10,410 nucleotides of DNA from JBBSQE01 sp038258095 (GTDB lineage: Bacteria > Actinomycetota > Thermoleophilia > Solirubrobacterales > 70-9), in contig JBBSQE010000113.1 of the NCBI GenBank assembly GCA_038258095.1, positions 1-10,410 on the forward strand, in the 5' to 3' direction. The translations under genes and the position numbers were made by a program. How positions within the stretch are numbered: the first letter of the stretch is position 1; each line of letters begins with the position of its first letter. This document shows positions 1 to 6,900 of the stretch, piece by piece. The notes beneath the pieces were generated by a model. It searched no databases. It saw nothing but the letters and a program-made list of their open reading frames with translations, and had not been told where the DNA came from.

Positions 1-19
1 AAACGTAGGCTGCAACTAC

Positions 20-90
20 AAGGGTCTCCAGCGATGCTGTCATCTCGTGCTCCAATCACGGGATTGCAGGGCTGGGGACCCTTTTCCTTT
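20..90 (+). terminator. Long hairpin with T-rich tail, probable terminator of a convergent plus-strand gene
   Basis: The arms at 20-32 and 71-83 pair over 13 bp with a single U-G pair (27 with 76). Inside them a second stem, 37-49 with 57-69, pairs with two U-G pairs (45-61, 40-66) and one mismatch (41-65) around a 7-nt loop at 50-56. The right arm runs into CTTTTCCTTT. All three wobbles are U-G on the plus strand and would be A-C mismatches on the minus strand, so the structure fits a plus-strand RNA. No gene in this window reads into it from the left, so the gene it would serve lies outside. It could also be a bidirectional terminator for the minus-strand operon ending at 145, or part of a small RNA. 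The long two-part stem is larger than a minimal terminator. Confidence 0.55.
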
Positions 91-144
91 CCCGCGACCG
101 GGTTCCTTGCGATGAGCGAACCCACATCAGGCCTCTAGGAGCGC

Positions 145-1113
145 TCACCCCATCAACTTGAGCACGATCCGCCGGATCCGCTCTTGCAATGCCATCCTTC
201 GGCGCCTCGAGGCGCTGCGCAGGCGACGGACCGGTTCGGACAGCCGGGCGCCTCGCGTGTTTCGCATCTCCTCCAGCTCCTCCTCGAGCACCCGAACCCG
301 GGTCAGTCGGCTGGCGGCGGCGGAGCCCGAGGTACCGAGATAACCGCGCGCGAGTCGCGCGTTGGTCTCGTGGAGCTCGCGGTTGGCCCGCTCCAGGGAA
401 AGCATGTAGCGATTGTTCATCGGGGCGATCCGCGCGTCGAACCGCGCTTCGGCTGACTCGCCGATCGCGGTGCCGAAGCCCACGCAGGCGATGAAATGGT
501 TCGCATAGTCGGTCTCCTGGTCGGGCTCGAGCCGAAAGCGGCCCTCGTCTTCCTCCGGGCTCGCCGCCATGATCATCGACCCCTCGGCGTGGAACTGATA
601 GAGGAACTTCAGGTCCTCGAACCCCGTGAAGGCCTCCTCGGCGGCCTCCAAGTGGTAGTCGGTTGTGTGGTGGGGGTTGCGTTCCCGAAAGATCTTGCTG
701 TTCGGGACCGAGACCAACAGCCTCATCCCGTCCTTCGCGTGGCGGCGCAGGTGAGAGAGTGCCTCGTCGGGATCGGGCAGGTGCTCGAGCGCCTCGAACA
801 TGACGATTGCGTCAAAGCGCTCGGTGAGATGCCCGGAGAGGAACTCGAGCGCGTCGCGCGCAGTGAAGCTGAGGCCGGGCACGTCGATCAGCTCCCGGGC
901 GCTCGCAACCGCCTCGGCGTCGCGATCGATCCCCTCCACCTCCGCCGCGGTCTCGGTGAGGAAGGCGGAGCCGTATCCGTTGCCGCAGCAGACGTCCGCC
1001 ACCCGGAGCCCGGCGCAGAGGCGGGAGGCGAGCTGGTAGCGGTGGCGGTGCTCGCACCCGATCAGCGTCCCGGCCGCTGCCTCTACAAGCGAGAGTCGCT
1101 CTACCGCGTCCAC
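145..1113 (-). CDS. Class I SAM-dependent methyltransferase with C-terminal coiled coil
   Basis: A 322-residue cytoplasmic protein. The Rossmann-type methyltransferase domain spans roughly residues 15-215. It has the SAM-binding motif I VADVCCGNGYG (38-48), an acidic strand-2 end GIDRD (61-65), the motif DAIVMFEALEHLPDPDEAL (101-119) and LLVSVPNSK (132-140). This is the Methyltransf_11/23-like pattern of small-molecule and sugar methyltransferases. Residues about 236-285 are rich in Glu, Arg and Leu and look like a coiled coil; the last 35 residues are very basic (RLSEPVRRLRS, then RRRR). The start is GTG at 1113, supported by AGGAG 5 nt upstream inside the end of the preceding glycosyltransferase gene, which it overlaps by 13 nt, so translation is probably coupled. 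Last gene of the minus-strand run. Substrate is unknown; methylation of a sugar or glycan chain end is inferred from the neighbour. Methyltransferase fold is near certain, the role is not. Confidence 0.93.
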   Translation of the reverse strand: MDAVERLSLVEAAAGTLIGCEHRHRYQLASRLCAGLRVADVCCGNGYGSAFLTETAAEVEGIDRDAEAVASARELIDVPGLSFTARDALEFLSGHLTERFDAIVMFEALEHLPDPDEALSHLRRHAKDGMRLLVSVPNSKIFRERNPHHTTDYHLEAAEEAFTGFEDLKFLYQFHAEGSMIMAASPEEDEGRFRLEPDQETDYANHFIACVGFGTAIGESAEARFDARIAPMNNRYMLSLERANRELHETNARLARGYLGTSGSAAASRLTRVRVLEEELEEMRNTRGARLSEPVRRLRSASRRRRMALQERIRRIVLKLMG

Positions 1114-3080
1114 TCGATCTCCTGCTCGCGCAGACGCGCCTCGATTTCGCCGTGAATTCGCTCCGCGTGCGGTTCGCCGTAGGAGCGGACCATCGAAGTT
1201 TCGCGGATCCGATAGTCGACCAAGACCTCGGGGATCACGTGCCCGATCAGGCCGGCCTGCCGAAGCTCACGGTAAAAGCTCCAGTCCTCATAGCTGGTCA
1301 GGTCCCCGCTGTACCAGAAGCCCAGGTCGAAGAGGCGGCGGCGCAGAAGGGCCGCCGCGTCCCCGGCCATGTTGCGCTCAGCCAGCATCCGCACGGAGTT
1401 CCCGAGCGGCCGGTAACCCACGTCTCGGCCTTCCCAGGGCTGCCCCGTCTCATCGACATACCGAGACCACGATGTCACGTATGCGATCTGCCGATCGCGC
1501 TCAAGCGCCTCCACGCAGCGGCTGACGAAGGTCGGATGGGCAACGTTGTCGGCGTCGAGCGGAAAGACATAGCGGCCCCGACTCTGCCCGATCCCGAAGT
1601 TGCGGGCCGCCCCGAGCCCCGAGTTCTCCTGCGTCAGCAGGGTGATCCCGTATTCCTCGGCAAGTCCCTCGAGCAGGCGGTCCTCGGCGCGGAACGAGCC
1701 GTCGTTGACCAGGATCACCTCGATCCGCGGGTAGTCCTGGCCGACCGCCGAGGCGACCGCCTCCTCGATGAACTCGTGTAGGTGAAAGTAGGGGATGACG
1801 ATCGAGACGAGCGGCATGACCACCGGGGCAGGGGCCCTGCGCGTGGCCCGGCCCTCGCCGCCCTGCTTCTCCCGGCGGCAGATGTCCAGGTAGGCGGTTC
1901 TGATTGCGTCGCGGTCGGTCAGCTCGTCGAAGACCGCCCGCGGGCCGCCCGAGGCCTGCATCTGGGCCACCTGTTCGCGCGAGCCGAGCACTGCTTCCAT
2001 CGTCTCGCGAAGAGAGAGGGTGCTGACAACCTCGGTGAGCCAGCCCGAAACCCCCGGCCTGACCATCTCGAGAAAGCCGCCCGTGGGAGTGGCGATCACC
2101 GGCCGGTTTCGCGCCAGAGCCTCGAGCGCGGCGTTCGGCCAACACTCCCATAGCGATGGCAACACGACGACGTCGTGCTCTGAGATCAGCCGGCCGACCT
2201 CCTCGCGCGAAACCGAGTCGCGAAAGCTGATCCTCGGGTCACCCGCGACCTCGAGCTCGAGCCAGGAGCGCATCGGCTGGCCCAGCGGCGCGGTCTTCGT
2301 GTCGCCGCCCACCAGGGTCAGGCTCCAGTCTTCGCCAGGCAGGACGACGGCGGCGTCGATCAGCTGACGGACGCCCTTGCGGCGTTCCAGCCGACCGACG
2401 TAGAGCAGCTTCAGCGGCTCCTCCGGAGAGTAGCCGGCGCCCAGGGGGCCCGGGTCCCCGCCGAACGGCTGGCGGACCTGCAGCGGCGAGGCGAGGCCAT
2501 TCTCCCCGTAGAAGCGCCCGAAGGTGCCAAGGACGTCGCCCCCTGCCCAGAGCACGTGATCGCAGTTGGCGAGCGCGTAGCGCTCCAGCTCGAAGGTGGA
2601 GCGCTCTTCGAACTTCGGTGAAAGAAACCCGTCCAGTACCAAGCACATCTCGGCGGTCGTGTTGAGCCGCACACAAACCGCCGTCTCGGCCAGTCGCGGG
2701 TCACTGGTTCTAGCTGCCTGGGCGGTCACGCAGGCCTCCCCGAGGTAATCGGGAAACTCGATCAGGTCCGGCCCCCGCTCGCCGTAGTGCTCGAAAATCG
2801 CCTCGAGGACCCGGGCGCTCCACAGATGCAGGGCACTGTAGAAGTCCCCAAGCTCGGGGGCGCGCGGCTCCGCCACGAAGACAATCTCCACCGGCGGCAG
2901 GCCTCCCCCGCTGCGGCGGAGCCGGCGAGCCGCCCGCCGGTGCATGGAGCTGGTGAAGATCGTCACCTCGGCGACCTCGGCCAGCGTCTCCGCCGTGGCG
3001 GAGACGAAGACGCCGATCCCTCCCCCGCCGAGGGGTGCAACCTCGCGGGCCACCAGAGCAACGCGCGGTCGCTCGCTCAT
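1101..3080 (-). CDS. Bifunctional glycosyltransferase, GT4 domain fused to GT2 domain
   Basis: A 659-residue protein with two catalytic domains and no membrane segment. Residues 1-400 are a GT-B fold family 4 transferase: an N-terminal Gly loop PLGGGGIGVF (16-25), LLYVGRLERRKGV (225-237) carrying the R230 and K235 expected to hold the donor phosphates, and the E-x7-E motif at E312 and E320 within WECWPNAALE. A basic linker (about 402-420) leads to a GT-A fold family 2 transferase at 423-659, with SIVIPYF (426-432), VNDGS (458-462, D460), the DxD metal motif at D509-A-D511, and a candidate catalytic-base motif YEDW (597-600). Both sites look intact, so one chain probably adds two sugars in succession to a growing glycan; sugars and acceptor are unknown. 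The ATG start fits the family N-terminus, though the upstream site (GAGG, about 12 nt away) is weak. It begins 25 nt after the propeller gene and overlaps the next gene by 13 nt. Confidence 0.95.
   Translation of the reverse strand: MSERPRVALVAREVAPLGGGGIGVFVSATAETLAEVAEVTIFTSSMHRRAARRLRRSGGGLPPVEIVFVAEPRAPELGDFYSALHLWSARVLEAIFEHYGERGPDLIEFPDYLGEACVTAQAARTSDPRLAETAVCVRLNTTAEMCLVLDGFLSPKFEERSTFELERYALANCDHVLWAGGDVLGTFGRFYGENGLASPLQVRQPFGGDPGPLGAGYSPEEPLKLLYVGRLERRKGVRQLIDAAVVLPGEDWSLTLVGGDTKTAPLGQPMRSWLELEVAGDPRISFRDSVSREEVGRLISEHDVVVLPSLWECWPNAALEALARNRPVIATPTGGFLEMVRPGVSGWLTEVVSTLSLRETMEAVLGSREQVAQMQASGGPRAVFDELTDRDAIRTAYLDICRREKQGGEGRATRRAPAPVVMPLVSIVIPYFHLHEFIEEAVASAVGQDYPRIEVILVNDGSFRAEDRLLEGLAEEYGITLLTQENSGLGAARNFGIGQSRGRYVFPLDADNVAHPTFVSRCVEALERDRQIAYVTSWSRYVDETGQPWEGRDVGYRPLGNSVRMLAERNMAGDAAALLRRRLFDLGFWYSGDLTSYEDWSFYRELRQAGLIGHVIPEVLVDYRIRETSMVRSYGEPHAERIHGEIEARLREQEIEWTR
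1119..1123 (-). promoter_or_regulatory. Ribosome binding site AGGAG of the terminal methyltransferase
   Basis: AGGAG lies 5 nt before the GTG at 1113, within the last codons of the upstream glycosyltransferase. It decides in favour of the GTG start and indicates translational coupling. Confidence 0.7.
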
Positions 3081-3105
3081 TGTCGACCCGGCCTCAGTGC
3101 TGCCT

Positions 3106-4800
3106 CTAGCGCGTCAGCACTACCCTGTGGCCGAGCTGAAATCGCTTGCCGCCGCCGTTTGCGATCACGATCAGCCTTGCGGTCACCCGCGCTCGCGACC
3201 TCAGCTTGCGCCGCCCGGCCTTGGTGAAGCGGACCCGCAGAACCTTGTGGCCGGCTTCATTGAGCTTGCCCTTGCCGCGAGCCAGAACGGTGCCGAGGCC
3301 CAACAGCTTGACCCGCACCGAGCAGGCCCTGTTACAACCCACGTTGAGCCGGATTCCCTGGCGAAAGGCGGGCCCGAGGGCATAGTGGCCTTTGAACCGG
3401 GCGCCGAGATGAAGAATGACCGCCGGGGGAGGGTTTCCCGGTGGGGGCGGCGGCCCGCCGGTTGGGGGAGCGCCGACTCCGCCGTACTTGACGGCGAGCC
3501 CCCTTGGCGGGCCCAGGCCGGAAGTGAGGTCGCCGACCCCGAAGATGGCGCCGGAGCTGTCGATCGCCAGCCCGTTCAGCTCGCCGCTGTCGCTGCCCAG
3601 GGCGGTGAACGTGTGTCCGCCGCTCCCGAAGGCCGGATCGGGGGCCCCGCTCGAGTTGAGCGCCCAGACTGCGAACTGCTTGATGCTGGTGTTATCGAAA
3701 TAGCCGCTGAGGATGACGTCGTCGCCGCCCAGGGCCACGCCCGAGGCGCCCGGCAGAGGCTCGGTTTTCGTGTACTGATCCTTCTGCGAGGTGGCGGGCA
3801 AATAGGCGACGCCGTTGCCGGCGAAGCCGCTATCCGGGGTGCCGTTTGAATTCAGCCTGATCGCGAGCGCGTCGGCTCCCTCCGGATGGCCCGAGATGCC
3901 GTCCGTGGCCGAGCCGCCGACGACGATCTTGCCGCTCGGCGCGATAGCCAGCCCGAACGCCGCCGAGTAGGCCGCGCCGCGCGCGTACTGTTGGAGGAAG
4001 AGCCCGTTGCCGGCGAAGCTGGAGTCGAGGCCGCCACCGCTGGTCAAACGGGAGATCAAGACCGAGGTGGTCTGCAGGTCGTTTCGCTGCGAACCGGCGA
4101 AGACGATCCGGCCATCGGACTGGACGGCGACGGCGTTGGCGACCGAGAACCGACCCAGATCGAGTATGGCGACACCGCCGGAGCCGAAGCTGGAGTCCCG
4201 CGTACCGTTGGCATTGAAGCGGGCGACCGCAGTGCGCGGATAGGCGTCGGAACCGCTGGCGCTGCCGGCGACAACAACCCGGCTACCGTCGAGGGCGACG
4301 GCGTTGCCCAGGGCGCCGCTACCGGCAAGCGCGCTGGCGTAGCCGCCCGAGCCAAAGGAGGGATCGGGGGCTCCGGTCGCAGTGAGGCGCAGCGCGAACA
4401 TCCCGCCGCCGGAGGTTCCCCCGACGATGACCTTGCCGTCGGAGCTGATGGCGACACCGCCCGCGCTTCCCGCCGGGCCGACGTAGCCGCCGCCGGCGAA
4501 GGAGCTGTCAACCGAGCCGTTCGCGTTGAAGCGCATCACGAGGACGCTGCCACCCCGGCGCCCGGCAGCGACCAGCTTGCCGTCTGGTTGAACGGCCGTT
4601 GCGAGGAGCGTGGTGTCGCCCCCCGGCGGCTGAGCGATCCCGTTGCTGCCGAAGCCGCCGTCGAGCATGCCGCCGGAAGCCGCGTCGGCGCATCCGGGCA
4701 GAAGAGCCAGGGCCAAGCCTAGGGCGATCAGGGCAGGACAGCCGATCGATCGCCCCCGGTCTATCGCGTGAGACCATGAACGTGCTGCCCTGGATCGCAT
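3106..4800 (-). CDS. Secreted delta-60 repeat beta-propeller protein with basic C-terminal module
   Basis: A 564-residue exported protein if begun at the ATG at 4800. I prefer this to the ATG at 4848 because GGAGG sits 4 nt upstream of it, while the 4848 start has no such site. An Arg-rich n-region and hydrophobic segment (18-36) form a signal peptide; LPGC at 34-37 resembles a lipobox, but Pro at -2 is atypical, so lipid anchoring is uncertain. Seven delta-60 repeats (DUF5122 type, D-x-x-F-x-G-x-G signature) lie at about residues 46, 97, 145, 201, 258, 322 and 387, consistent with one seven-bladed propeller. Blade hairpins of the form SDGKVIVGG or SDGRIVFAGS recur. A Pro/Gly-rich linker (445-459) leads to a basic C-terminal module with CNRAC at 489-493. 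It is a clear paralogue of the protein at 6901-8562. It lies directly upstream of the GT4-GT2 gene (25-nt gap). Likely surface or extracellular; ligand and function are unknown. Confidence 0.92.
   Translation of the reverse strand: MRSRAARSWSHAIDRGRSIGCPALIALGLALALLPGCADAASGGMLDGGFGSNGIAQPPGGDTTLLATAVQPDGKLVAAGRRGGSVLVMRFNANGSVDSSFAGGGYVGPAGSAGGVAISSDGKVIVGGTSGGGMFALRLTATGAPDPSFGSGGYASALAGSGALGNAVALDGSRVVVAGSASGSDAYPRTAVARFNANGTRDSSFGSGGVAILDLGRFSVANAVAVQSDGRIVFAGSQRNDLQTTSVLISRLTSGGGLDSSFAGNGLFLQQYARGAAYSAAFGLAIAPSGKIVVGGSATDGISGHPEGADALAIRLNSNGTPDSGFAGNGVAYLPATSQKDQYTKTEPLPGASGVALGGDDVILSGYFDNTSIKQFAVWALNSSGAPDPAFGSGGHTFTALGSDSGELNGLAIDSSGAIFGVGDLTSGLGPPRGLAVKYGGVGAPPTGGPPPPPGNPPPAVILHLGARFKGHYALGPAFRQGIRLNVGCNRACSVRVKLLGLGTVLARGKGKLNEAGHKVLRVRFTKAGRRKLRSRARVTARLIVIANGGGKRFQLGHRVVLTR
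3616..4665 (-). repeat. Seven delta-60 repeats in the propeller gene
   Basis: Seven copies of the D-x-x-F-[GA]-x-x-G unit are encoded, spaced 48 to 65 residues apart: LDGGFGSNG, VDSSFAGGG, PDPSFGSGG, RDSSFGSGG, LDSSFAGNG, PDSGFAGNG and PDPAFGSGG. Regular spacing and the count of seven fit a closed propeller. Confidence 0.88.
4071..4110 (-). repeat. Best-conserved DNA segment shared by the two propeller genes (copy 1)
   Basis: 36 of 40 bases match 7827-7866, by hand count. It encodes the second strand of a blade plus the motif SQRNDLQTT. Much of the rest of the two genes has diverged further. This is the clearest nucleotide trace of the gene duplication, or of selection on that motif. Confidence 0.7.
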
Positions 4801-4804
4801 TCTG

Positions 4805-4809
4805 CCTCC
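4805..4809 (-). promoter_or_regulatory. Ribosome binding site GGAGG deciding the start of the second propeller gene
   Basis: GGAGG stands 4 nt before the ATG at 4800. No comparable site precedes the in-frame ATG at 4848. The shorter product also begins directly with a conventional signal peptide, so 4800 is preferred. Confidence 0.6.
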
Positions 4810-4857
4810 ACTCGCCTGTCGCTGCCGGCTGTCGCCCGAACGCTGCATGTTAGCCGG

Positions 4858-4905
4858 ACCACGGTAGTGGTACAGCCGAACTCGGACCGCCGGGTACGAG
4901 GGCTG
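4858..4905 (-). other. Two small tandem hairpins in the gap between methyltransferase and propeller genes
   Basis: The 108-nt gap after the methyltransferase stop holds ACCAC-GGTA-GTGGT at 4858-4871. Beside it, an imperfect stem pairs CAGCC (4873-4877) and CTCG (4881-4884) with CGAG-GGCTG (4897-4905), leaving a 3-nt bulge. Neither is followed by a T-run in the minus direction, so a rho-independent terminator is unlikely. They could slow decay or modulate expression of the downstream half of the operon, or be chance in GC-rich DNA. No promoter stands out here. Confidence 0.25.
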
Positions 4906-4908
4906 CGG

Positions 4909-6060
4909 TCATGCCTCATAGCCCAGGAAAGAGATATATCCGGGCGGCTCGAGGCAGAGGGTCACCCGGTCAGAGCGCTTTCGCAGCCGGATCTCTGCGT
5001 AGGCCACCTCGCCCGGCCGGGTCGGAACGGTGGCGCTGACCGAGCGAGATCCCGCCCCGCCCCGCACCTTCACGGTCACCTGCTCGGCACCGACGATTGC
5101 CCCGACGACAAGGCGCTCGGTCGGCGCCGGAAATGACGCCACGAGCTCTGAATCGGGCTCGGGGAGGTGGAGGATGTCCCACCGGGTCCAGTCGACAGAT
5201 CGGCTCCCGCTCGTGTCGGTCCGCCACGGCCGGATGAAGCGCCTATCGCTCTCGCTCGGCCGGGGGGTGAGGATCAGGTCAAGCCACCACCGCGACCAGG
5301 CCGGCGCCAGGTCGGGCCGGACGGACTCCAGGTAGCCGGCAACCGCGAGCTCCTCGGTGTGGACCGGGCGCTCGTCGAGTAGGACGGGATCAAAGCTCGA
5401 GGCGATCAGGTGCCGGCTGAGATCCCCGAAGACGAGTTCAAACTCGTGATAGCTGACGCCACGCCCCCAGCGCTGCAGGGCCTCGTACTCAGCCCCGGCC
5501 CCCCGCGCCGCCGCCTTGCCCATCGCCTCGAGGAAGTCGGGACGCTGCGAGCGCTCGGAGTAGAGGAGCGCGAGATCGTCCGGCAGCGCGTTGAAATAGG
5601 GCAGTTGGGTCGTGTGGTGGTCGAAGACGGCGAGCCGGTTCGGCGTCTCGCAAACGACGATCACCCCGTCGGGCCGGACCACCTCGCGGGCGAGCTTGAG
5701 CACCGCCAGGCGTTCCTTCAGGGTCATGTGCTCGAGCACCGCGTAGAGCAGGAAGACATCCGGCTCGCCCCGGTGTTCGGCGACAGCGTCGAGGATGGTC
5801 TCTGCGGGGTGGGCGAAGAGCTCGATTCCGGTCGACCCCGCCTCACGGATGTATCGGTGCGCCTCCTCGATATAGCCGGCGTCGATGTCGAAGCCGAGCA
5901 CGCGGGCTCCGCGGTCGGCCAGGGCGCAGCTGACTGGGGCGTGGCCGCAGCCGTACTCGAGCACCGTGGCGCCGTCCAGCGCCACGGTCTGCTCGATCCA
6001 GGGGAGCAGCGAATCCCGCGCCCGCTGGCGGCGGGCCTCCCAGCTGTTTCCGACGATCAT
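4909..6060 (-). CDS. Class I SAM-dependent methyltransferase with extra C-terminal domain
   Basis: A 383-residue cytoplasmic protein. Motif I is VLEYGCGHAP (33-42), followed by the acidic strand-2 end GFDID (56-60), LLYAVLEHM (104-112) in the strand-4 position, and VVCETPNRL (135-143). These place residues 1-220 in the class I methyltransferase fold. The core is longer than a minimal domain, and residues 270-383 form a separate region with alternating hydrophobic strands (VVGAIVGAEQVTVKVRG, then EVAYAEIRL) that looks like a small beta-sandwich; I do not recognise its family. The ATG at 6060 overlaps the TGA of the preceding methyltransferase in an ATGA, so translation is likely coupled; no good Shine-Dalgarno sequence is seen, which fits coupling. 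Two consecutive methyltransferases suggest sequential methylation of one product, perhaps a sugar nucleotide or glycan. Substrate is unknown. Confidence 0.92.
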   Translation of the reverse strand: MIVGNSWEARRQRARDSLLPWIEQTVALDGATVLEYGCGHAPVSCALADRGARVLGFDIDAGYIEEAHRYIREAGSTGIELFAHPAETILDAVAEHRGEPDVFLLYAVLEHMTLKERLAVLKLAREVVRPDGVIVVCETPNRLAVFDHHTTQLPYFNALPDDLALLYSERSQRPDFLEAMGKAAARGAGAEYEALQRWGRGVSYHEFELVFGDLSRHLIASSFDPVLLDERPVHTEELAVAGYLESVRPDLAPAWSRWWLDLILTPRPSESDRRFIRPWRTDTSGSRSVDWTRWDILHLPEPDSELVASFPAPTERLVVGAIVGAEQVTVKVRGGAGSRSVSATVPTRPGEVAYAEIRLRKRSDRVTLCLEPPGYISFLGYEA

Positions 6061-6878
6061 CGCCGCGAGCGGACCCGCCTACCGAGGTTTCGCAGCGGAG
6101 CCGTGAGGCGCCAGCTGGTCGACTTCTCGTAGGCGGCTATCTCGGCCCGCGCCTGCCCAAGCTCGACCGACTTCTGGCGGAACAGGGAAGCGAGGTCTCC
6201 GTTCGCCTCGGAATCCCCGCTGCCATCTTCGCGCCTGACCAAGCCGTCGCGTGCCTCTGCAAGCAGATGGGCGGCATCGAAGTAGCGCTGCTGGTAGACG
6301 TCCTCACCCGAGTAGGCCGGGGCCTCGTCGCCAATCAGCACCAGCCCGAGTCCGCACCAGATCTCGTGGCGGAGTTCGGAGTCCTTGAAGACATGCCCAG
6401 GGACCCAGTCGAGCTCGACGTGGCCGACCTTGTCCCATTCCTCGAAGGCCACTGAATCGATACCGCTGCGCACGGTCTCATTCGCTGTGTCGTGGATCAG
6501 GATCACCGTCTGCGCGATCGCCGGGGAGTCCAGCAGGTCCTCGAGGTCACGGCGGACGCCCTCGGGCGAGTGATCACCGTCGACGAGGACGAAACCGACC
6601 TCGAGCCCTTCTTCAGCGAGCTGGTGGAGGAACTCCGGGAGCAGCTGGTGTGAGTCGCCGGTATGCAGCGTGACGTTGCCCGGAGCCCCGAGCGAGGGGG
6701 AAGTCAGGTCGAACGAGTGAACCTCGCCCGAATGAGCGGCGATCCGCCGCATCGAGGCGCCCTCGGCGGTGCCGATCTCGATCGAGAGCTCCGGCTGGAG
6801 CTGGCACAGCACGCCCTCCATCGCGGCCCGCTCGCCAAGCGCCATCTGCCAGACGCGATCCTCGAATATCTCTATCAA
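6057..6878 (-). CDS. Class I SAM-dependent methyltransferase (Methyltransf_24 type) with SWRLTAPLR tail
   Basis: A 273-residue protein. SAM motif I is SIEIGTAEGAS (32-42), the strand-2 acid is in HSFDL (54-58), VLVDGDHSPEGVRRDL (97-112) is the family hallmark, and LIHDT (127-131) follows. This pattern is shared by Methyltransf_24 enzymes and CmcI-like O-methyltransferases. A short charged coiled coil at about 228-250 precedes STSWRLTAPLRNLGRRVR (253-270), a tail I associate with glycosyltransferases and methyltransferases of polysaccharide clusters. The start is TTG at 6878 with GGAG 8 nt upstream; the next in-frame ATG (residue 12) would remove the N-terminal EIFEDRVW stretch and has no ribosome site. 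It starts 22 nt after the propeller gene and overlaps the following methyltransferase by 4 nt. Role in methylating a surface glycan is inferred from the neighbours; the acceptor is unknown. Confidence 0.92.
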   Translation of the reverse strand: MIEIFEDRVWQMALGERAAMEGVLCQLQPELSIEIGTAEGASMRRIAAHSGEVHSFDLTSPSLGAPGNVTLHTGDSHQLLPEFLHQLAEEGLEVGFVLVDGDHSPEGVRRDLEDLLDSPAIAQTVILIHDTANETVRSGIDSVAFEEWDKVGHVELDWVPGHVFKDSELRHEIWCGLGLVLIGDEAPAYSGEDVYQQRYFDAAHLLAEARDGLVRREDGSGDSEANGDLASLFRQKSVELGQARAEIAAYEKSTSWRLTAPLRNLGRRVRSRR

Positions 6879-6886
6879 CGCGAACG

Positions 6887-6890
6887 CTCC
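6887..6890 (-). promoter_or_regulatory. Ribosome binding site GGAG before a TTG start
   Basis: GGAG lies 8 nt upstream of the TTG at 6878, in the 22-nt gap behind the propeller gene. It supports TTG as the true start of the methyltransferase. Confidence 0.5.
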
Positions 6891-6900
6891 GGGGAGCCGG

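Noticed and set aside
496..1155. Plus-strand open frame (about 219 codons) opposite the last methyltransferase
   Set aside because: Fully antisense to a gene with intact motifs and a good ribosome site; product has no recognisable features.
2944..3849. Long plus-strand open frame (about 301 codons) opposite the glycosyltransferase and propeller genes
   Set aside because: It crosses two well-supported minus-strand genes, has no recognisable domain, and its Ala/Gly/Arg/Pro-rich product is typical of antisense frames in GC-rich DNA.
3886..4722. Plus-strand open frame (about 278 codons) opposite the propeller repeats
   Set aside because: Its low-complexity Gly/Ala/Asp/Arg repeats are the mirror of the delta-60 repeats on the other strand.
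4750..4800. Lipoprotein anchoring of the second propeller through LPGC
   Set aside because: Pro at -2 is unusual in a lipobox and the paralogue has no Cys there; a normal secretory signal explains the N-terminus equally well.
5410..6132. Plus-strand open frame (about 240 codons) opposite a methyltransferase
   Set aside because: Antisense shadow over clear SAM motifs; no independent start signal or domain.
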